Positions 1 through 6,754 of a stretch of 9,762 bases of DNA are shown piece after piece (within the stretch, counting starts at the first letter, position 1; each line of letters starts with the position of its first letter). The notes under the pieces are model-generated. The model ran no database searches, was not told where the DNA came from, and saw nothing but the letters and a program-made list of their open reading frames with translations. This DNA is from Actinomycetes bacterium (GTDB lineage: Bacteria; Actinomycetota; Acidimicrobiia; Acidimicrobiales; RAAP-2): the NCBI GenBank assembly GCA_021849435.1, contig JAJZSX010000063.1, positions 1-9,762 on the forward strand, in the 5' to 3' direction. Made by a program: the position numbers and the translations under genes.

Positions 1-550
1 AGCGGCTCGGCGTCGTCTGGGCGGCGTAGTGCTCGATGGCGACGAACAGCGCGGCGTTGAGGACCGCCGCGCGGACCCGTACCTCGAGGCTCTCCTCGTC
101 CGCACCCTCGTGGCGCGCGATGGCACCGGCCAGGGCGCGGGCCGCCTCATAGTGCACGCGTTGCCAGACGGCGTTCACCGTCGGCTCACGATTCGCCAGT
201 TGCAACAGGCGCACCACCGCGTCGACCGCCGCGGCTTCGCTCACTGACGGATCGGCCCACGCGTCCGCGAAGCTCTGGCCACGAGCCACCCGACCCAATC
301 GTTCCACGGCGTCGGCGAGTCCCGCCTCGAGTAGGGGCGCGACGGCCTCCTCCTTGGCGGCAAAGTAGCGCCAGAACGAACGAGTAGAAATGCCTGCTTG
401 ATCGGCGATCTGGGCCGCCGTCGTGGCACTGACGCCCTGATTCTCAAAGAGCGTGAGCGCGACCAGCGCGATGCGCCGGTTGCGCACTTGGCGCTCGCTC
501 GGGGTACTCGCGGGTCGGCCGACCCGCGCTCGACGAGGTTCTTGGCTCAC
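1..550 (-). CDS. TetR/AcrR-family transcriptional repressor (3' end beyond window)
   Basis: Probable ligand-responsive DNA-binding repressor. The GTG start at 550 gives 183 codons before the window edge; about 190-220 residues would be usual, so little is missing. An Arg-rich N-terminus (residues 5-25) precedes a typical TetR helix-turn-helix at about residues 25-70: FENQGVSATTAAQIADQAG, then the recognition helix ISTRSFWRYFAAKEEAV, which carries the family's YF..KE signature. The rest is an Ala/Leu-rich helical ligand and dimer domain with no recognisable effector signature. An AAGGGGG ribosome site lies about 9 bases upstream of the GTG, which supports this start. The gene is transcribed away from the SDR gene at 687, and a 25-bp palindrome lies between them, the usual layout for a repressor controlling itself and its divergent neighbour. 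The effector is unknown; an acyl-CoA or related acid would fit the neighbours, but this is inference. Confidence 0.9.
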   Translation of the reverse strand, partial: MSQEPRRARVGRPASTPSERQVRNRRIALVALTLFENQGVSATTAAQIADQAGISTRSFWRYFAAKEEAVAPLLEAGLADAVERLGRVARGQSFADAWADPSVSEAAAVDAVVRLLQLANREPTVNAVWQRVHYEAARALAGAIARHEGADEESLEVRVRAAVLNAALFVAIEHYAAQTTPSR

Positions 551-589
551 CGAAGGTCAACCCCCTTCGCTCGTCTCCACGGGGAGTTC

Positions 590-614
590 TTTATTGGCAC
601 ACTATGCCATTAAA
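590..614. promoter_or_regulatory. Candidate TetR operator palindrome in the divergent promoter region
   Basis: A 25-bp inverted repeat lies between the divergent TetR and SDR genes. The inner arms TGGCA (595-599) and TGCCA (605-609) flank a 5-base spacer. The outer arms TTTA (590-593) and TAAA (611-614) also match, with a single mismatched pair between inner and outer arms. Size and position fit a TetR dimer site. TTGGCA at 594-599 resembles a -35 element reading toward the SDR, so occupancy could block that promoter. A second shorter dyad, CGTGGG (641-646) and CCCACG (654-659), lies in the SDR leader. Binding is inferred, not shown. Confidence 0.55.
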
Positions 615-686
615 ACGTAGTCTGCTAGTGGGACATGATCCGTGGGTGCAATCCCCACGAGAGGTTGGGGCGCGAAAGGAGAGCAC

Positions 687-1448
687 ATGACCAAGGAGTT
701 TGAAGGCAAGGTGGCCGTGGTCACGGGCGGTGGTTCGGGTATCGGGCGCGCCACGGCGGTTCGCCTCGCGGCATTGGGTGCGCGCGTGGTCATCGCCGAC
801 GTGAACGCCAGCACCGCGAACGAGGCGACCTCAGCGATCAAGGCCGCGGGAGGAAGCGCCATCGCCGTGGTCGGCGACCTCAGTGACTCCGCCGTCGTCG
901 ACGAAGTCGTCGCAACAGCAATTCGCGACTTCGGCGCCATCGACGTGCTGATCAACAACGCGGGGATCATGGACGACATGTCGGCGCCGCACGAAGTGAG
1001 CGACGCGGTCTGGGAGCGTCTGCTGCGCGCCAACCTCACCGCACCGTTCATGCTCATCCGCGCGGTGGCTCCCCACATGCTCGAACGCGGTCACGGCGCC
1101 ATTGTCAACACCGCTTCCGAGGCAGGCCTCCGAGGCAGCGCGGCGGGCACCGCGTACACCGTGTCCAAGCACGGCGTGATCGGCCTGACCAAGTCGGCGG
1201 CGGTGATGTATCGCGACCGCGGCATCCGGGTCAACGCCGTCGCGCCGGGCGGCGTCGCCGCCAACCTCGAAGTCTCGATCAAGCCCGACGCCACCGGCCC
1301 GGCCAGCGTCGGCGCCTACCAGAGCAACGTGGGCCGCATCGCGACGGCCGACGAGATCGCCGCGGCGATCATCTTCTTGGCGTCGGATGCGGCGAGCAAC
1401 CTCAGCGGTGCGATCCTGCCCGTGGACAACGGGTGGTCGGCCATCTAA
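687..1448 (+). CDS. Classical short-chain dehydrogenase/reductase (SDR), probably NAD-dependent
   Basis: A 253-residue oxidoreductase of the usual classical-SDR length. It should interconvert an alcohol and a ketone in the cytoplasm; the substrate is not readable. Visible motifs are the Rossmann dinucleotide loop TGGGSGIG (13-20), Asp38 at the end of strand beta-2 (IADVN, favouring NAD over NADP), NNAG (90-93), and the tetrad Asn116, Ser144, Tyr157 and Lys161 (YTVSK). The ending PVDNGWSAI is the common FabG-like/3-hydroxyacyl-type C-terminus. The ATG at 687 is chosen because AAAGGAG sits 5 bases upstream and the protein then begins just before the beta-1 strand. An in-frame GTG at 642 would add 15 unlikely residues across the leader dyad. 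The gene is divergent from the TetR gene and ends 6 bases from the converging stop of the acyl-CoA dehydrogenase, so it is probably the TetR target. FabG-like, 3-hydroxybutyrate or other alcohol dehydrogenase activities remain possible. Confidence 0.93.
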   Translation: MTKEFEGKVAVVTGGGSGIGRATAVRLAALGARVVIADVNASTANEATSAIKAAGGSAIAVVGDLSDSAVVDEVVATAIRDFGAIDVLINNAGIMDDMSAPHEVSDAVWERLLRANLTAPFMLIRAVAPHMLERGHGAIVNTASEAGLRGSAAGTAYTVSKHGVIGLTKSAAVMYRDRGIRVNAVAPGGVAANLEVSIKPDATGPASVGAYQSNVGRIATADEIAAAIIFLASDAASNLSGAILPVDNGWSAI

Positions 1449-1454
1449 TCGCGT

Positions 1455-2639
1455 CTAGCGGAACGCCTGGATGCCCGTGAGGGCGCCACCGACCACCAGC
1501 GAGTGCACGTCGGCCGTGCCCTCGTAGGTCACCACCGACTCCAGGTTCACCATGTGTCGGATGACCGGGTACTCGAGCGAGATGCCGTTCGCCCCGAGGA
1601 CCTGGCGGGCGGTGCGCGCCACGTCCAGGGCGTCGTTGACGTTGTTCAGTTTGCCCATACTCACGTGCTCGGGACGCAACTGTCCGCTGTCCTTCAGCCG
1701 CCCCAGGTGCAGCGCGAGCAGGTAGGAGCGGTTCACCGCGAGCGACATCATCGCGAGCTTTTGCTGCTGGATCTGGTAGGACGCCACCGGCTTGCCGAAG
1801 ACCTGTCGTTCGCCGGCGTAACTCAGCGCCGACTCGAAGCACGAGCGCGCCGCGCCCACGGCGCCCCAGACGATCCCGTAGCGGGCCTCATTCAGGCACG
1901 ACAGTGGTCCGCGCAGCGAGGTCGCCCCGGGCAGCTGGGCCGAAGCGGGCAGGCGCACGTCGGTGAGCAGGAGTTCCGAAGTGACCGAGGCCCGCAGCGA
2001 GAGCTTCTTCTTGATCTCCTGGCTGGAGAATCCGGGCGTTCCCTGGGGGACGATGAAGCCCCGAATGCCCTCATCAGTCCTCGCCCAGACGATCGCGACG
2101 TCGGCGACTGACCCGTTGGTGATCCACATCTTCTGGCCGTTGAGGATCCAGTCGGACCCGTCACGCCGTGCGCTCGTGCGCATCGAGCCGGGGTCCGATC
2201 CCGCGTCGGGCTCGGTCAACCCGAAGCAGCCGACCGCCTCACCGGCGGCCATACGAGGTAGCCACTCCTGCTTCTGCTCCTCTGAGCCCCAGTGGTGTAT
2301 CGCGAACATGGCGAGCGAACCCTGTACCGAGACGAGGCTGCGAATGCCACTGTCACCCGCTTCGAGCTCGAGGCAGGCCAAGCCGTAGGCGGTGGCGCTC
2401 ATGCCGGCGCAGCCGTAACCGTCGAGGTGCATCCCGAGCACGCCCAGTGCACCCAACTCTTTCATCAGACCGACGGGGCTGCGACCCTCCTCGAACCACT
2501 CCGCCACGTTCGGCTCGACCTTGTCGCGCACGAACTTGCGGACGGTGTCTCGAATTGCGAGCTCTTCCTCAGACAGGTTCCCATCGATGTTGAGAAAGTC
2601 CTCGGGGCGCAATTCGGTACTCGGACTGGTCGACGACAT
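1455..2639 (-). CDS. gcdH: Glutaryl-CoA dehydrogenase-type acyl-CoA dehydrogenase
   Basis: Predicted FAD enzyme that oxidises and decarboxylates glutaryl-CoA to crotonyl-CoA in lysine, tryptophan or aromatic degradation, passing electrons to ETF. The 394 residues have the full acyl-CoA dehydrogenase order: an N-terminal helical domain, a middle domain with CFGLTEPDAGSDP (138-150) and WITNGSVAD (172-180), and a C-terminal helical domain with GERQVFGKPVASYQIQQQKLA. The catalytic base is Glu373 in TYEGTADVHSLVVGGALTG, the GCDH-type signature. Glu93 and Arg100-Ser101 (ELEAGDSGIRSLVSVQ) align with human residues Glu87 and Arg94-Ser95; the Arg contacts the glutaryl carboxylate. The ATG at 2639 has GAGGGAG about 5 bases upstream; the in-frame GTG at 2645 overlaps that site and is disfavoured. 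It converges on the SDR and diverges from the PrpF-family gene. A related dicarboxyl-CoA could be the true substrate, or the enzyme could be non-decarboxylating. Confidence 0.92.
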   Translation of the reverse strand: MSSTSPSTELRPEDFLNIDGNLSEEELAIRDTVRKFVRDKVEPNVAEWFEEGRSPVGLMKELGALGVLGMHLDGYGCAGMSATAYGLACLELEAGDSGIRSLVSVQGSLAMFAIHHWGSEEQKQEWLPRMAAGEAVGCFGLTEPDAGSDPGSMRTSARRDGSDWILNGQKMWITNGSVADVAIVWARTDEGIRGFIVPQGTPGFSSQEIKKKLSLRASVTSELLLTDVRLPASAQLPGATSLRGPLSCLNEARYGIVWGAVGAARSCFESALSYAGERQVFGKPVASYQIQQQKLAMMSLAVNRSYLLALHLGRLKDSGQLRPEHVSMGKLNNVNDALDVARTARQVLGANGISLEYPVIRHMVNLESVVTYEGTADVHSLVVGGALTGIQAFR

Positions 2640-2702
2640 ACGCACTCCCTCTAAACGTGTCGACTAAGAACTCTATTACTCGCGCTACCAGCCTCTCGAT
2701 GG

Positions 2703-2747
2703 GGCCCTCGGCGCACGCACGCTGACGCGACGAGGGCCGTGTCAGCG
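2703..2747. promoter_or_regulatory. Interleaved inverted repeats in the gcdH/prpF divergent region
   Basis: Two perfect inverted repeats interlock here. GGCCCTCG (2703-2710) pairs with CGAGGGCC (2731-2738), and CGCTGAC (2720-2726) pairs with GTCAGCG (2741-2747). The A-B-A'-B' order means the two stems cannot form as simple nested hairpins; they would be alternatives, or a pseudoknot if transcribed. The block lies 55-99 bases before the PrpF-family ATG and 64-108 bases before the gcdH ATG. It could hold operators for the divergent promoters or a leader structure for the isomerase transcript. Function is inferred from position only. Confidence 0.35.
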
Positions 2748-2801
2748 ACGCCAAGGCGTAGGCTTCGGATTCGTCGAACAGTCGGGGGTGAAGAGCGAAG
2801 G

Positions 2802-3941
2802 ATGCGCCAGTCCATTCCAGCGGTCTTCATGCGCGGGGGTACCAGCAAGGCGCTCATGTTCCACTCGCGCGACCTCCCCGACGACCAGTCACAGTGGGCC
2901 GCCCTGTTCAGCGCGGCCATGGGATCACCCGACGAGTACGGACGCCAGCTCGATGGCATGGGTGGTGGCGTGTCCTCGCTCTCCAAGGTCTGCGTCCTAG
3001 CCCCATCGAGTCGCCCCGCCATCGACGTTGACTACACCTTCGCCCAGGTACAGGTGAAGTCGCCCACCGTCGACTATCGAAGCAACTGCGGCAACATGAG
3101 TTCGGCCGTGGGACCATTCTGGCTCGACGAGGGCCGCGTCGAGGCCGACGGCGACTCGATCACGGTGCGCATCTTCAACACCAACACCGCCAAAGTCATC
3201 CACAGCACCTTCCCCGTCGAAGATGGACGGGCACGATACGCCGGGGATCTGGCGATCCCCGGCGTCAGCGGGTCGGGCGCGCCCATTCGCCTTGACTTCC
3301 TCGACCCAGGCGGGGCGACCACCGGCCACCTCCTGCCGAGCGGCAACGTCACCGACCATCTGGCGATCGACGGGTTGGGCGAGTTGGCGGTGTCACTCGT
3401 CGACGCCGCGAACGCCACCGTCTTCGTGCGCGCCCGTGACGTGGGACTGACTGGGCTGGAGCTACCGACTGATCTCGAGGCGCGCCCCGACGTGCTCGAG
3501 CTGCTCGAGCGAATTCGCCAGGCGGCGTCGGTCCGGATGGGCATCAGCGCCGACGTGGCCGCGGCGGCGCGCACCGCGAGCGTTCCCTTCATCTGCCTCG
3601 TCAGTCCTCCAACCGATACGCCGACCCTCGCCGGTGCATTGATTCATCGTGATGACGCCGACGTGCTCGCGCGCGCGCTTTCCAACGGACAGCCCCATCG
3701 CGCGCTGCCGCTCACCGTCTCGCTCTGCCTCGGCGTGGCCGCGCGGATCACCGGGTCCGTCGTCGCCGAAGCACTGTCACCCGCCACTGCCGAGCAGTTG
3801 ATTCGCATCGCGATGCCCTCGGGCGTGCTCGGTGTGAACGCGCGCGTCACCCACGATGCCGACCAGTGGGTGGCTCACGCGGGCACGTTCTACCGAACCG
3901 CGCGGCGGCTCTTCGACGGGCGGGTCTGGCTGCGCGAGTAG
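2802..3941 (+). CDS. PrpF-family aconitate-type cis-trans isomerase/tautomerase
   Basis: A 379-residue member of the PrpF fold (two diaminopimelate-epimerase-like halves). Known relatives are 2-methylaconitate isomerase PrpF, 4-oxalomesaconate tautomerase GalD and methylitaconate isomerase, all moving a double bond by proton transfer on unsaturated di- or tricarboxylates. Family motifs are MRGGTSK (10-16), GMGGGVSSLSKV (52-63, with Lys62 aligning with the lysine proposed as acid/base in PrpF), SNCGNMSSAVGP (94-105, Cys96) and MPSG (338-341). The ATG at 2802 places the first motif where family members have it. GAAGG abuts this ATG too closely to be a good ribosome site, and GGGGG (2784-2788) is rather far; the next in-frame start upstream, a GTG at 2739, lies inside a dyad and adds 21 Arg-rich residues. 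The gene diverges from gcdH. No prpB, prpC or acnD is present, so the specific substrate is unassigned. Confidence 0.88.
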   Translation: MRQSIPAVFMRGGTSKALMFHSRDLPDDQSQWAALFSAAMGSPDEYGRQLDGMGGGVSSLSKVCVLAPSSRPAIDVDYTFAQVQVKSPTVDYRSNCGNMSSAVGPFWLDEGRVEADGDSITVRIFNTNTAKVIHSTFPVEDGRARYAGDLAIPGVSGSGAPIRLDFLDPGGATTGHLLPSGNVTDHLAIDGLGELAVSLVDAANATVFVRARDVGLTGLELPTDLEARPDVLELLERIRQAASVRMGISADVAAAARTASVPFICLVSPPTDTPTLAGALIHRDDADVLARALSNGQPHRALPLTVSLCLGVAARITGSVVAEALSPATAEQLIRIAMPSGVLGVNARVTHDADQWVAHAGTFYRTARRLFDGRVWLRE

Positions 3942-4005
3942 CGCCACTGCCGGGGTCTCGAACCACGACGGGCGATGGTCACGCCTCGACGGTAGGGTCA
4001 CGGTT

Positions 4006-4614
4006 ATGAGCCGTCGAGGCATCGTCGCCCTTCGCCGTTCGGCGCTGCTCCTGGTGCTCACGGCTGGCCTCGGGCCGTTGTGGACGGCGGGGGGATCGAC
4101 GTCCGTGGCGGTGGGCGCCAGCACGCCGTCGTGCGCTGGCAAGGCGCTGTCGGTGACGACCCATACCTGGATCTACAACCCGAGCGCCCGAGGCACGGTG
4201 TTCGAAGTGCTGCCCATCACGATCACCAACCACGGTCCGACGTGCGTGCTCGCCGGCACGCCCAAGATCGCGCCCACGCTCGCGGGAGCCCGTCGCGCCA
4301 TCGTCGGCGCCGAAACGGTTACGATCATCGTCGGGGCCACGGCCATCACCACGCCGGCTCGCTCGCTCACGCTCCGACCGGGTCACGCGGCCTACACCTA
4401 CCTCACTCTCACCTACCCGGTCGGTCACACGGCCACCGCCCAGCGGTGGAAGCGAATCTGCCAGCCAATGATCGCACCCGGCCTCACCGTCTACGTCGTT
4501 CCTGGTCGAAGCCTCTGGAATCGACACGTTGCCACCGCGGTTCCCGAAGTGTGCACCACGGGACGGGCCAACGACCTTCGCTCGGGCCCCCTCGCCCGCT
4601 CGCCCGCTCACTAG
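4006..4614 (+). CDS. Secreted DUF4232-like protein
   Basis: A 202-residue predicted exported protein of unknown function. A signal peptide is clear: SRRGIVALRR is basic, then a hydrophobic core SALLLVLTAGLGPLW, with cleavage likely around residues 36-39 (AVGAS). The mature part is a beta-rich domain resembling DUF4232: ITITNHGPTCVLAGTPKI (71-88), then LTLRPGHAAYTYLTLTYPV (121-139) and a closing strand LTVYVVPG (160-167). The four cysteines at 43, 80, 152 and 183 could form two disulfides, as expected outside the cytoplasm. The ATG at 4006 follows GGTAGGG by about 8 bases. The longer in-frame frame from 3856 overlaps the isomerase gene and would bury the signal peptide. It lies 64 bases after the isomerase stop, so co-transcription is possible though a functional link is not suggested. 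A decayed relative lies at 6755-7130. Family assignment is from pattern recognition, not a search. Confidence 0.8.
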   Translation: MSRRGIVALRRSALLLVLTAGLGPLWTAGGSTSVAVGASTPSCAGKALSVTTHTWIYNPSARGTVFEVLPITITNHGPTCVLAGTPKIAPTLAGARRAIVGAETVTIIVGATAITTPARSLTLRPGHAAYTYLTLTYPVGHTATAQRWKRICQPMIAPGLTVYVVPGRSLWNRHVATAVPEVCTTGRANDLRSGPLARSPAH

Positions 4615-4687
4615 TCTTCCCGGCGACGGTGACCGGCGATCGCGCGGCCAGGAACGCGGACCAGAGGAACCGCGCTTCGCACCGCCG

Positions 4688-5605
4688 TCACGGCGTGTAA
4701 CGCCCCGCGTCGAGATCCTCGATCAAGGTCGGCCCCGTCGGCGCCCAGTCCAGGAGTGCCCGTGTCGCCGCCGAGGAAGCCGGACTATCGAGGCCAACGA
4801 AGGTGCCCAGGTGAGCAAAGTGTTCGAGTGCCTGCTGCGGACTCAACGAAACCGTGGGGACATTGAGCTGACGACCAATCGCCTCGGCGACGTCGCGGAA
4901 GGCAACACCCTCCTCGGCGACCGCGTGCAGGACCTCACCCGCTGGCGCATCCTCCAGTGCCTGGCGCGTGAGTGTCGCCACGTCTGAACGGTGCGTCGCG
5001 GTCCAGCGATTCGTCCCGTCGCCCACGTACCCCGAGACACCCCGACGCCGGGCGACGTCAACGAGCGTCGCCACGAACCCGTGATCGCCCTGTCCGTGCA
5101 CCGTCGGCGGTAGACGCATCACGCTGGATCGGACATCCAGACCGCGAAGCGAAAGGGCGTACAGCGCGGTCGCGGCACGGTAGCCCGCCGGGTTCTCACG
5201 TATTGCCGTCAGGGGTACGAGTCCGTCCTGCTCGGTGGCGATCCGTCCGGGGGCGAGTCCCATCACACCCGACGCCAACACGAGCGGTCGACCCGAGCCG
5301 GCGAGTGCACCACCCAGGGCCTCGACCGCGCGCCGGTCCGCTCGCGCGGCGTCGGCGAAGTTCCCTCGCCACGCGACGTCGTGCTGGAAGGCGAGGTGGA
5401 CCACGCCATCGCTCACCGCGGCCAGCCGCGACAGCACGTCGGTCTCCGTCAGGTCACCTCGAACGGCCTCGGCGCCGAGCACCTCGACCCGTCGCGCGGC
5501 CGCATCGGATCGGGCCAGACCGCACACCTGGTGTCCGTGGTCCAACAGTTCGCCCACCACCGCCGTACCGATCCAACCCGATGCCCCGGTCACCAGCACG
5601 TTCAT
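4688..5605 (-). CDS. NAD(P)-binding extended/atypical SDR (NAD-dependent epimerase/dehydratase family)
   Basis: A 305-residue Rossmann-fold protein. The N-terminus MNVLVTGASGWIG carries the TGxxGxxG nucleotide loop (6-13), followed by VRGDLTE (48-54) and GVVHLAF (67-73), typical of epimerase/dehydratase and NmrA-like SDRs. The usual catalytic YxxxK is absent: the expected place reads AGYRAATALYALSLRGLDVRSS (140-161), with no Lys four residues after Tyr142. It therefore resembles the atypical SDR subfamilies, some of which bind nucleotide without classical catalysis. MRLPPTVHGQGDHGFV (163-178) and the C-terminal LDWAPTGPTLIEDLDAGRY fit the extended SDR substrate domain. The ATG at 5605 follows AAAGGGGG by about 4 bases. 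The stop lies 73 bases from the converging DUF4232-like gene, with no clear terminator between. Substrate and partners are unknown; it may be an oxidoreductase, an ether-linkage-type reductase or a regulator. Confidence 0.85.
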   Translation of the reverse strand: MNVLVTGASGWIGTAVVGELLDHGHQVCGLARSDAAARRVEVLGAEAVRGDLTETDVLSRLAAVSDGVVHLAFQHDVAWRGNFADAARADRRAVEALGGALAGSGRPLVLASGVMGLAPGRIATEQDGLVPLTAIRENPAGYRAATALYALSLRGLDVRSSVMRLPPTVHGQGDHGFVATLVDVARRRGVSGYVGDGTNRWTATHRSDVATLTRQALEDAPAGEVLHAVAEEGVAFRDVAEAIGRQLNVPTVSLSPQQALEHFAHLGTFVGLDSPASSAATRALLDWAPTGPTLIEDLDAGRYTP

Positions 5606-5641
5606 CCGTCCCCCTTTCGCGCCAGGGTCGCTGCTCGCACC

Positions 5642-5672
5642 ACCCTAGGAGCCGTGACCGCTCCTCGCCCAA
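5642..5672 (-). promoter_or_regulatory. Weak candidate promoter for the atypical SDR gene
   Basis: On the minus strand TTGGGC (5672-5667) and TAGGGT (5647-5642) could be -35 and -10 elements separated by 19 bases. This would start transcription about 30 bases before the ATG at 5605. Both boxes are poor matches and the spacer is long, so this is only a suggestion. The 142-bp gap otherwise shows nothing clear. Confidence 0.2.
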
Positions 5673-5747
5673 AGACTCGCCGGTGCCATCGACTCCGCTC
5701 TGCAACTACGCGTTGCGTATCGACGAGCGGCCCGTCCACCCGTAACG

Positions 5748-6341
5748 CTATTCATCCGTTCGGGTGGCGCGCGGATGGATCGATTCGCCCCGAGCGAGCA
5801 TGTCGACGTACTCGGCTAACTTGCGAGCCCGGGTGGTCGAGCGCTTGACGACGGTGAGCCGATACACAATGGCGTAGCGATTCCCGGCGTCGAGCTGGCC
5901 GAACGTTGCGGAGGCGGCGGGGCTGGCCCCAAGCGCCTCGATTAGGTCGGTCGGCAACTGCATTGCGGCCTGCCCGGCGTAGGCCGTCTGCCACCGACCG
6001 TTCGCCTTGGCCGCGTCCACGGCCGCCGTACCGGCGGGGCGCATCCGCCCCAACTCGGAAAGTCGGGTGACGTGTTCAACGTTCCGGGCGGACCAGCCAC
6101 TGGTCGATCGGCGCCGTGTGAAACGCTGACGGTAACTCCCGTCGTCACGACGAGCGATCTGCCCGTCGATCCAGCCGAAGCACAACGCCTCGTCGAGCGC
6201 TTGGTCGTAGGTCAGAGCCGTCACGTGACCGCCCTTCTTATGCAGCACCAGCCACACGCCCGGGTGATCAACGTGATGAGCGTCCAACCACGCGCGCCAC
6301 GCCGCAGCGTCTGCGACGAGCAATTCAGTGAGTTCGATCAC
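5748..6341 (-). CDS. YdeI/OmpD-associated family protein
   Basis: A 197-residue cytoplasmic protein of the YdeI/OmpD-associated family, common in actinobacteria and linked in enterobacteria to resistance to antimicrobial peptides. Its biochemical activity is not established. Family features are WLDAHHVDHPGVWLVLHKKG (18-37), the diagnostic ALCFGWIDGQ (52-61), RQRFTRRRSTSGWSARNV (71-88) and the C-terminal segment from AIVYRLTVVKRSTTRARKLA onward, where a Thr/Arg-rich stretch and a long helix usually close the protein. The start is GTG at 6341, giving the usual family length of about 190-200; a weak AGGCGGA lies about 4 bases upstream. It points the same way as the atypical SDR gene 142 bases downstream, but the gap makes an operon uncertain. 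The overlapping plus-strand frames here have no family resemblance. Confidence 0.87.
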   Translation of the reverse strand: MIELTELLVADAAAWRAWLDAHHVDHPGVWLVLHKKGGHVTALTYDQALDEALCFGWIDGQIARRDDGSYRQRFTRRRSTSGWSARNVEHVTRLSELGRMRPAGTAAVDAAKANGRWQTAYAGQAAMQLPTDLIEALGASPAASATFGQLDAGNRYAIVYRLTVVKRSTTRARKLAEYVDMLARGESIHPRATRTDE

Positions 6342-6754
6342 GATGTCCGCCTGAACCGTGACCCTCGAGGTGGGATTCCGTGCCGTCGCTGGCGGGTTGG
6401 GCCCGGCGCCCGTTGCGAGTTCACCGCACGTGCGAACGGAGGCGAAATCTCAACGGCCATGGGCATTAGTTGACAAGGTATCCGGCCCGGGTGACAGCGT
6501 GCCGGGAACGAATTCGTGCGTAGTGCCGGGTTTGGCCGGTCCTGGGATTTATCTCGGAAGTACACGCGTCAAAGTCCCTTGGCGCGCTACGACAGCTGAC
6601 GAGAGCGCAAGGGTGCGTGGTGGCACGCCGAGGGCTACGTCGGTGTTCTGGCCCGCCCGTGGCGCGCGCACGTCGTTGCTCGTTGGCGTACGGCCCATGA
6701 GGTCGCTCCCGAGTCCGCCACTCAGGTCGTAGGCTCCTTTAGGGAGGAAGGTCG
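6342..6754. other. 413-bp stretch without a convincing gene, containing a palindrome between two direct repeats
   Basis: This separates the YdeI-family gene (minus) from the broken DUF4232-like gene (plus), so it should hold promoters for both. An open plus-strand frame from 6358 to 6732 lacks a ribosome site, has weak third-position bias and matches nothing I know. A perfect 10-bp palindrome ACGAATTCGT (6508-6517) lies between direct repeats GTGCCGGG at 6499-6506 and 6523-6530. TTGACA (6470-6475) is a good -35 hexamer but no good -10 follows at 16-18 bases. A short hairpin GCGTG/CACGC lies at 6615-6628. Confidence 0.5.

Noticed and set aside
642..686. In-frame GTG extension of the SDR gene
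   Set aside because: It adds residues before the Rossmann strand, runs across a dyad, and lacks a ribosome site, whereas the ATG at 687 has AAAGGAG at good spacing.
1503..2388. Long plus-strand open frames opposite the acyl-CoA dehydrogenase
   Set aside because: They are antisense shadows of a gene with full family motifs, and the translations are Arg/His-rich and unrecognisable.
3979..4611. Minus-strand 210-residue frame opposite the DUF4232-like gene
   Set aside because: The plus strand shows a signal peptide, ribosome site and domain pattern; the minus frame is Arg/Gly/Asp-rich without motifs.
4972..5848. Long plus-strand frames opposite the atypical SDR gene
   Set aside because: Composition is dominated by Arg, Pro and Ser, as expected of antisense reading of high-GC coding DNA; no ribosome site or motif.
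6358..6732. Plus-strand 124-residue frame in the gene-free stretch
   Set aside because: No ribosome site, weak third-position bias, many unlikely segments and no family resemblance.
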